A DNA stretch of 54,910 nt from Ilumatobacter sp. (GTDB lineage: Bacteria > Actinomycetota > Acidimicrobiia > Acidimicrobiales > Ilumatobacteraceae). The stretch covers positions 1-54,910 of the forward strand of contig REDU01000132.1 in assembly GCA_007693335.1 (NCBI GenBank), read 5' to 3'. Below the pieces are notes generated by a model. The model was not told where the DNA came from. It ran no database searches and saw only the letters and a program-made list of their open reading frames with translations. A program made the translations under genes and the position numbers. Positions 49,330 through 54,910 of this stretch are shown here, piece after piece (the first letter of the stretch is position 1; each line of letters opens with the position of its first letter).

Positions 49330-49702
49330 CGTCGTCGCCGATCGCGACCGTGGTGCGGCGTCGTCGCTGTCGGTGGTGTTGCTCACCCCGGTGTTCGTCG
49401 TGTTGGGCTTCGCCGCGTTCCAAGCGGCGATGTGGAGCCATGCCCGCACCGAGGCCCGGGTCGTGGCCCGTGACACGGCGGCGCTCGTGGCGAGGTCGGG
49501 CGTGCCCGCCGGCGACGCGGCGTCATCGGCCACGGCGGTGCTCCACGCCGACACCGTGCTCCGCGACGTCGAAGTGCTGGTGGACGACGATCCCTCGCTG
49601 GTGACGGTGACCGTTCGCGCGAGTGCACCGGGCATCATCCGCGGCACCTGGTCCTCGGTGAGGGTCACCGCCGCGGTGCCGGTCGAGGGGTGGGTGCCGT
49701 GA
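49286..49702 (+). CDS. TadE-like pseudopilin
   Basis: A 138-aa protein with a pilin-like N-terminal helix (RDRGAASSLSVVLLTPVFVVLGFAAF) and a beta-rich tail (LVTVTVRASAPGII), the plan of TadE minor pseudopilins. The Glu +5 is replaced by a small residue, so processing is uncertain. The only in-frame start upstream of the helix is GTG 49286, inside the pilin gene by 44 nt. The stop overlaps the next gene (GTGA). Confidence 0.72.
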   Translation: MIRPTPRSTPRRPPDVVADRDRGAASSLSVVLLTPVFVVLGFAAFQAAMWSHARTEARVVARDTAALVARSGVPAGDAASSATAVLHADTVLRDVEVLVDDDPSLVTVTVRASAPGIIRGTWSSVRVTAAVPVEGWVP

Positions 49703-50115
49703 GGTCACGCGATCGGGGCTCGGCCGATGTGTTGGCGCTGGTGCTCCTGGCTCCGGTGGCGGTCGGCCTCGCCGTGCTGGTGGTGTTCCTCGGCCGTCAG
49801 GTGGACGCCCGGGCGCAGGTGCAGACGGCGGCGGAGTCGGCCGCGCAGGCGGCGGCTCTGCAGCGCACGCCGGTGGCGGCCGAGCGGGCGGCCCTCGACG
49901 TGGTGGCGGCGATGCTGGTCGATCGCGACACGTGTGATGGTCCCGTGGTCGGCATCGACCTCTCGCGGTTCGCACCGGGCGGTGTCGTGGCCGTCACCGT
50001 CGAGTGTCCGGTCTCGCGTCGGGGTGTGGAGATGATCGGCGCACCCGCGGTCGCTCATTCGGTCACCGCGACCGCGGCCGTCGATCGGTTCCGAGCGAAC
50101 GTGGGCCCGCCGTGA
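49699..50115 (+). CDS. TadE/TadF-like pseudopilin
   Basis: A 138-aa protein beginning RSRDRGSADVLALVLLAPVAVG with a single N-terminal hydrophobic helix, then ARAQVQTAAESAAQAAALQR and a small domain with a Cys pair (DTCDGP and VECPVS). This resembles TadE/TadF-type minor pseudopilins. GTG 49699 is chosen since it overlaps the previous stop, although an upstream GTG at 49690 is in frame. Coupled to the next gene by GTGA. Confidence 0.72.
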   Translation: MRSRDRGSADVLALVLLAPVAVGLAVLVVFLGRQVDARAQVQTAAESAAQAAALQRTPVAAERAALDVVAAMLVDRDTCDGPVVGIDLSRFAPGGVVAVTVECPVSRRGVEMIGAPAVAHSVTATAAVDRFRANVGPP

Positions 50116-50600
50116 GCCGGACGTCACCCACGTCGGTACCCCGTGCCCTGCGACGCGAACAGTGCCCTCGTCAGCCCTCTCGCCAGCGTTCTCGCCGGTT
50201 CCGGGGTGAGCGGGGTGCGGGAATGGTGACCGGCCTGGTGCTGCTGTTCTCGTTCACCGCAGGTGGGGTCATCTGGCTGGCACGCGACGTCGACCGGGCG
50301 ATCTCGAACCGGGGCGCCGCCCACTCGATCGCCTTCCAGGCGGCGCGCTCTGGTGCGCAACAGCTCGACATCGAGCGGCTGCGGCTCGAGGGGGTGGTGG
50401 TGCTCGACCGTGGCGCCGCAGGTGCGGAGAGCACTGCCACGGCAGCGCGGCTGCTCGACGCCTACGAGTTGTCGGGATCGGTCATCCGTCTCGAGATCGA
50501 CGGCGACCGGATGACGGTGGTGGTCGAGGTGGTGGACGGTGGCCGCACGGTGACCGGTGTCGGCGTCGCTCGGGCCCGCGACGGGAGCGGTTCGCCGTGA
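50112..50600 (+). CDS. TadG-like pseudopilin
   Basis: A 162-aa protein. A strongly basic leader of about 35 residues (RREQCPRQPSRQRSRRF) precedes GERGAGMVTGLVLLFSFTAGG, a pilin-type helix after a Gly site. ISNRGAAHSIAFQAARSGAQ follows, the pattern of the Tad-like N-terminal domain, and a short beta region ends it. It is the third minor pseudopilin of the operon. The GTG start overlaps the previous stop. Confidence 0.7.
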   Translation: MSRTSPTSVPRALRREQCPRQPSRQRSRRFRGERGAGMVTGLVLLFSFTAGGVIWLARDVDRAISNRGAAHSIAFQAARSGAQQLDIERLRLEGVVVLDRGAAGAESTATAARLLDAYELSGSVIRLEIDGDRMTVVVEVVDGGRTVTGVGVARARDGSGSP

Positions 50601-50655
50601 GCTTTCCCTCTCGCACGACCGGCCGTGCACACGCGAGACGATGGAGGACGAACCG

Positions 50656-53600
50656 ATGAATCCGGAGCGATCGCACGCCGTGGGGCGGGCGCTCGTGTCA
50701 CTCGCGCTCCTCACGGGTGCGGCGGTGGGGGCGCCATGGATCCTCGTGCGCGTCTCCACCTGGCGCTTCGGCGGTCCGGCGCCGTGGAGCGGGGTCGAGC
50801 CGCCCACCACCTGGAGCCTCGATCGTGTCGGGGAGGCGTTGTCGTCGCGCCTGACCGAGTCGCTGATCGCCGATCTGGTGGTGCGCGTCTCGCTCACCGT
50901 GGTGTGGATGGCCGTGGTGGTGCTGGTGGTCACGGTGGTGCTCGAGGCGATCCATCAGGTCCGTCACGACGGCATCGGGTTGCCCTCGGTCCGAGGTCTC
51001 GGCTGGGGCCAACCGCTCGCCCGCTACATCGCGACGGGGCTGCTGGTGGTCACGTCGCTCCTGGGCGGGAACCGGGCCGCCGCGACGCCGCCGCTCCCGA
51101 TGCGGGAGGCGCCGATCGTCTCGGTGATCGACTCGACATCGCGTCCCACGGTGCGGGTCATCGCGTCGTCGTCGGCCGACGACGTCGACGAGCGCTCCAC
51201 GCACGCGTACACCGTCGCTCCGGGTGATTCCGTGTACGCGATCGCCGAGCGCCTGGCGGGTGCGGATCGGTCGTCCACCGTGTCGATCGCTGAGGAGATC
51301 CTCGATCTGAACCTGGGCGCGGTCATGCCCGACGGACAGCGCTTCACGAACGCGGCCTACATCGAGCCCGGATGGGTGTTGCACCTGCCGGTCAGCGCGT
51401 CCGGCACGATCGACTCGGCCCACTCGAGGTCCGCCGGTGCGAACGGCTGGTCGGGTCGTCACGTCGTGCGGACCGGCGACACGTTGTCGGCGATCGCCGC
51501 CGATCATCTCGGTGATGCCGATCGTTGGCCGGAGGTCTGGGATGCCAACGCGGGTCGCGGCATGGTCGACGGTCGCACCTTCGACGATCCGCACCTCATC
51601 GTGCCCGGCTGGGAGATCCGGGTCCCGGCGGATCCGGCCGACGCTCCGGCCGACGCTCCGGCCACCGATCCGGCCGCCGAGGAGGATGATCGATCGGCCA
51701 GCGAACCGTCGGCCGACCCGGACGACCACGGTTCGCCCGTTCTGCCCGCGACCACCAACACCACGACCAACACGAACACCACGACCACGACCCCGACCAC
51801 GACCAGCCCGACGACCAGCACCCCGACCAGCACCACGACCAGCACCACGACCACGACCACGGCAGGGGTGCCGCTCGACAGCTCGGACGGGTCCGCCGAA
51901 CTCGCGTCACCCGAGGTCCCGCCACTCGAGGTGCCGTCGGCCCCGGCCCCGATCGGGCTCGGCCAGGCAGCGATGCTGTCGGCGGGTCTGCTCGGCCTCG
52001 TCGCGGCGATCCGAGGTCGACGGTTGCGGTCGGCCCAGCCGGGTGTGCGCGTGCCTGCGCCCCGCCCGGTCCCGGCCTCGACCGAGCGGATCCTCCGATC
52101 GGTCGACGCCGGCGAGCGCCTCCTTCGGCTCGACCTGGCGCTCCGCGCGGTCGCCACCGAGATGGCTGACCGCGATCGCCAGGTGCTGGTCGCGCGGCTC
52201 GCTCCCGACGGAACGGTCACCCTCGACCTCACCGGACCGTGCGAGCTGTCGGCACCGTGGATCGGATCCGGCGACCGGTGGTCGCTCCCGGCGGGTGTTC
52301 CGGTCGACCTGCTCGCCCCGGGTGCCCGACGGGCGGGCGCGCCGTGCGTCGCGCTCGTGCAGCTCGGCGTCACCTCCGAGGGTGATGAGGTGTTCGTCGA
52401 TCTCGAAGCGGTCGGCACGCTCGCCGTCGACGCGTCGAGCGATCAGGTCGAGGCGGTGGTGGCCGGGATGGCCGTCACGCTCGGGTCGTCGCCGTTCGCC
52501 GAGGTGGCGCGGCTGATCGGCGTGGGCGTTCCGTCCGACGTGTTCGCCGCACATCGCCACGTCGACATCGTCGACCGTCCCGACGAGGCGCTCGCCTTGG
52601 CGGCCGACCTCATCGGGAGCACGGGTGAGCTCGATGAGTCGACGTTCGCCGTCCGCGCCCGCATCCGCGGCGGCGAGGCGTGGGAACCGGCGGTCGTGGT
52701 GATCGGCCCGCGAGCCTTCGATCGCGACATGGATCTCGCCCACCTCCGACCCGGCCGCGGCATCGCGGTGGTGCTCGGTGGTCCGCTACCGGCGGCGGGC
52801 GCCCGGTTGGTCGGCTGCGGCGGTGGGTGGCGGCTCGAGATCATGGCCGGACGTCCCGCTGATGCACCGCTGGTCGTCGACCTCGTGCCGGTCGGTCTCA
52901 CCGATGCCGAGGTCAGGGCCGTGGGTGAGTTGATCGAGGATGCATCGATGCTGCTCGAGCCCGGGTCCCGAGACAGTGGGTCCGTCCCGGGACCGACCGT
53001 CGGTGTCCCGGCGGATGCAGCCACTGACGGAGCGCTCCTGGCCTTCCCCGACGCCGGTGCCGACGAAGACGCCGACGAATCGATGTGGTCGATCATGGTG
53101 CGGGTGCTCGGCCCCGTCGAGGTGGTCGACCGCGAGTTCGTCGCGGCCGAGTTCGAGAAGTCGAAGACCCGCGAGCTGATCGCCTGGCTGGCCACACATC
53201 GCGAGCGATCCACCCGAACCGGGGCCCGCACCGCGCTCTGGGAGCTCGACGTGCGTGATGTCACGTTCGCGAACGTGGTGTCGGCGGCGCGACGCACGAT
53301 GGCCCGTCTGGTCGCACCGCCCGACGGCGAGGAATGGCTGTCCCGTACGCAGACCGAGCAACTCCCGCTGCACCCCGGTGTGGTCACCGATGCCGACGTG
53401 TTGGCCGGTCGTCTGGAAGCCTCACGCCGGTGTGCCCCCGCCGTGGCCGTGGAGGTGCTCGGACCTGCGCTGGATCTCGTCCGGGGCATGCCGTTCGAGG
53501 GCACCTCCTACTCGTGGCCCGATGCCGAGGGACTCACCTCGAACCTCGTGCTCCTGGCCACCACGGCCGCCACCGAACTCGCCGAGCACCATCTGGCGCT

Positions 53601-53835
53601 CGGCGACGTGCAGGGCGTGTTCCGGGCCACGGGGCAGGGGCTCCTGGTACTCCCCGGCCACGAAGAGCTCATCGCGCTGCGGATGCGTGCGCACGCCTGT
53701 GTGGGTGACCACGCCGGCGTGCGGCACGAGTGGGAGTCGTACGAACGGGTGGTGACCTCGGACCCCTGGAGCGACGGTGAGCCGGCACCGAAGCTCGTGG
53801 AACTCCGGCGGGAGCTGCTGAGCCCACCCGTGTGA
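50656..53835 (+). CDS. Membrane LysM-BTAD regulator-like protein of the Tad locus
   Basis: A 1059-aa protein. Three spans (about residues 12-28, 75-98, 122-138) lead to two LysM domains (about 184-243, YTVAPGDSVYAIAERLAG; and 268-323, HVVRTGDTLSAIAADHLG). A Thr-rich linker (about 365-408), a fourth span (about 433-453) and a long cytoplasmic part follow. That part ends in an AfsR-type winged-helix plus BTAD region (about 812-1055, LGPVEVVDREF, KTRELIAWLATHRE, then TPR-like helices). LysM would bind peptidoglycan outside while BTAD stays inside, suggesting a cell-wall-to-transcription or pilus-control link. GGAGG lies 8 nt before ATG 50656. It ends the pilus operon. Confidence 0.82.
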   Translation: MNPERSHAVGRALVSLALLTGAAVGAPWILVRVSTWRFGGPAPWSGVEPPTTWSLDRVGEALSSRLTESLIADLVVRVSLTVVWMAVVVLVVTVVLEAIHQVRHDGIGLPSVRGLGWGQPLARYIATGLLVVTSLLGGNRAAATPPLPMREAPIVSVIDSTSRPTVRVIASSSADDVDERSTHAYTVAPGDSVYAIAERLAGADRSSTVSIAEEILDLNLGAVMPDGQRFTNAAYIEPGWVLHLPVSASGTIDSAHSRSAGANGWSGRHVVRTGDTLSAIAADHLGDADRWPEVWDANAGRGMVDGRTFDDPHLIVPGWEIRVPADPADAPADAPATDPAAEEDDRSASEPSADPDDHGSPVLPATTNTTTNTNTTTTTPTTTSPTTSTPTSTTTSTTTTTTAGVPLDSSDGSAELASPEVPPLEVPSAPAPIGLGQAAMLSAGLLGLVAAIRGRRLRSAQPGVRVPAPRPVPASTERILRSVDAGERLLRLDLALRAVATEMADRDRQVLVARLAPDGTVTLDLTGPCELSAPWIGSGDRWSLPAGVPVDLLAPGARRAGAPCVALVQLGVTSEGDEVFVDLEAVGTLAVDASSDQVEAVVAGMAVTLGSSPFAEVARLIGVGVPSDVFAAHRHVDIVDRPDEALALAADLIGSTGELDESTFAVRARIRGGEAWEPAVVVIGPRAFDRDMDLAHLRPGRGIAVVLGGPLPAAGARLVGCGGGWRLEIMAGRPADAPLVVDLVPVGLTDAEVRAVGELIEDASMLLEPGSRDSGSVPGPTVGVPADAATDGALLAFPDAGADEDADESMWSIMVRVLGPVEVVDREFVAAEFEKSKTRELIAWLATHRERSTRTGARTALWELDVRDVTFANVVSAARRTMARLVAPPDGEEWLSRTQTEQLPLHPGVVTDADVLAGRLEASRRCAPAVAVEVLGPALDLVRGMPFEGTSYSWPDAEGLTSNLVLLATTAATELAEHHLALGDVQGVFRATGQGLLVLPGHEELIALRMRAHACVGDHAGVRHEWESYERVVTSDPWSDGEPAPKLVELRRELLSPPV

Positions 53836-53847
53836 CCACCCGTGTGA
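53824..53847. repeat. Perfect 12-nt tandem duplication of the LysM-BTAD stop codon region
   Basis: CCACCCGTGTGA occurs at 53824-53835 (its last three bases are the stop) and again at 53836-53847. Confidence 0.9.
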
Positions 53848-53899
53848 ATGGTGCGTGTCGGCTGACCGGGAGGCGTGGCCGAGGCGCTTGAATGGCGGT

Positions 53900-54847
53900 A
53901 TGACACGGGTCGTCACGGTGGGAGCGGCGCAGCTGGGGCCGATCGCCCGGCGCGACTCGCGCGACGTCGTGGTCGAACGCCTGCTGGGGCTGCTCCACGA
54001 GGCCGAGGCAGCGGGCTGCGATCTGGTGGTGTACCCCGAGCTCGCGCTCACCACGTTCTTCCCTCGTTGGCACGTGGCCGACATCACCGAGGCCGACCAC
54101 TGGTACGAGACGGCCATGCCGAACGCCGCCACCCAGCCGCTGTTCGACGAGGCGGCACGACTCGGCATCGGATTCTGTCTCGGCTACGCGCTGCGCGAGA
54201 CCGACGCTGATGGCACCGTGCACCGATGGAACGTCCAGACGCTGGTCGAGCGTGACGGATCCATCGTCGGCACCTTCAAGAAGGTGCACATCCCCGGCCA
54301 CGAGGAGCACGAGCCACACCGGCCGTTCCAGCATCTCGAGCGCTACTACTTCGAGCCGTCCCCCGACGGCTTCGGCGTGTGGGAAGCGTTCGGCGGTCGT
54401 GTCGGGATGATGATCTGCAACGACCGCCGGTGGCCCGAGACGTACCGCGAGATGGGTCTGCAGGGCGTCGAGATGATCCTGTGCGGCTACAACACCCCGC
54501 TGCACTACGCACCCGACCCCGGCCAGGATCCGCTGCAGGGCTTCCACAACCAGCTGGTGATGTCGTCGGGTGCCTACCAGAACGGCACGTTCGTGGTGGG
54601 TGTGGCCAAGGGCGGCGAGGAGGAGGGTGTGCCCTCGCTGGCCGAGTCGGCCATCTTCGCCCCCTCCGGCGAGACGCTCGCGAAGGCGACCACCGACGGC
54701 GACGAGCTCGTGGTGGCCGAGTGCGATCTGGACTGGTGCGCCAACTACACCGGCACGCTGTTCGACTTCGACCGCTACCGCCGCCCGGAGGTCTACACCC
54801 GGCTCACCACCCAGCGCGGCGTACGACGTCCCGCTGCCGCCACCTGA
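53900..54847 (+). CDS. Carbon-nitrogen hydrolase, N-carbamoyl-D-amino-acid hydrolase-like
   Basis: A 315-aa nitrilase-superfamily amidohydrolase. The catalytic triad is E47 (VYPELALTT), K127 (TFKKVHIPG) and C173 (MMICNDRRWPE). CNDRRWPE and the residue numbering agree closely with D-N-carbamoylases (about 304 aa; Glu47, Lys127, Cys172), which hydrolyse N-carbamoyl-D-amino acids to D-amino acid, CO2 and ammonia. N-carbamoylputrescine or beta-ureidopropionate hydrolysis is less likely. No hydantoinase gene is in view, but the gene that follows is cut off. TTGAAT lies just upstream of ATG 53900. Confidence 0.9.
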   Translation: MTRVVTVGAAQLGPIARRDSRDVVVERLLGLLHEAEAAGCDLVVYPELALTTFFPRWHVADITEADHWYETAMPNAATQPLFDEAARLGIGFCLGYALRETDADGTVHRWNVQTLVERDGSIVGTFKKVHIPGHEEHEPHRPFQHLERYYFEPSPDGFGVWEAFGGRVGMMICNDRRWPETYREMGLQGVEMILCGYNTPLHYAPDPGQDPLQGFHNQLVMSSGAYQNGTFVVGVAKGGEEEGVPSLAESAIFAPSGETLAKATTDGDELVVAECDLDWCANYTGTLFDFDRYRRPEVYTRLTTQRGVRRPAAAT

Positions 54848-54886
54848 CGCGGCGCCTACCGCCGGGCGGCTGTCACACCCTGTCCG

Positions 54887-54892
54887 TACACT
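54887..54892 (+). promoter_or_regulatory. -10-like element (TACACT) for the gene at the right edge
   Basis: TACACT ends exactly 7 nt before ATG 54900, the commonest spacing in this window. Confidence 0.45.
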
Positions 54893-54899
54893 TGTTCGT

Positions 54900-54910
54900 A
54901 TGGGAGCGGT
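54900..54910 (+). CDS. Start of an unidentified gene (cut by the window edge)
   Basis: ATG-GGA-GCG follows the TACACT hexamer at leaderless spacing. Only three codons are present, so nothing can be said of its product. Confidence 0.35.

Overview
This is a high-GC (GTG starts and ATGA/GTGA gene overlaps everywhere) chromosomal window from an actinobacterium. Several LLM-class and PPOX-class (F420-type) oxidoreductases, a secretin-less Tad pilus locus, Tat-exported proteins with 'DTR' surface repeats and many apparently leaderless genes suggest Acidimicrobiia (Ilumatobacter-like). That placement is an inference from gene content, not a measured phylogeny.

Layout. 1-1663 is the right end of an integrated element: a tyrosine recombinase beside a 3' fragment of tRNA-Lys, with the rest of the element off the left edge. 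1779-6764 holds a GDT1-type cation exporter, a dimethylglycine/sarcosine dehydrogenase-like fusion under a perfect 19-bp palindrome, a vapBC remnant in which both genes have lost their middles, a PNPOx-like protein, a CBS protein and an FMN reductase. 6771-15591 is mostly metabolic: redoxin, DUF2520 protein, MDR and SDR dehydrogenases, a TIGR03085-type protein, two small membrane proteins, glucan phosphorylase, an F420-type LLM oxidoreductase, an enoyl-CoA hydratase and an HTH protein. A helically phased repeat array separates the HTH gene from a divergent FHA-FtsK/EccC-like triple-ATPase protein (15776-19726). 19788-27208 carries a P450, an HtrA lipoprotein protease, DUF3467 and PPOX genes, an M20 peptidase, an acyl-CoA ligase and an SsnA-like amidohydrolase. 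27311-33254 has a MacB/FtsX-type export operon, a second LLM oxidoreductase and an ABC-2 exporter whose ATPase ends in a poly-proline tail. 33304-36673 has a SAP/Rho-N protein, a Crp-family regulator and the ispD-ispF-rlmB operon. 36765-43527 has a Tat-exported three-repeat protein ending in a sortase domain, tRNA-Thr, a ClC transporter, a long hairpin, a glutathione peroxidase, a CPA2 antiporter with Usp-like tail and a solute-binding lipoprotein. 43629-53835 is a compact Tad pilus operon (peptidase, CpaB/RcpC-like, TadZ-like, TadA, TadB, TadC, Flp pilin, three pseudopilins) that ends in a giant membrane LysM-BTAD protein. The window closes with a D-N-carbamoylase-like nitrilase and the first codons of another gene.

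Two themes run across the window. First, many genes without a Shine-Dalgarno sequence have a TANNNT hexamer 6-9 nt before the start codon, which fits leaderless transcription. Second, short tandem duplications of 12-14 nt repeatedly sit on stop codons and gene junctions.
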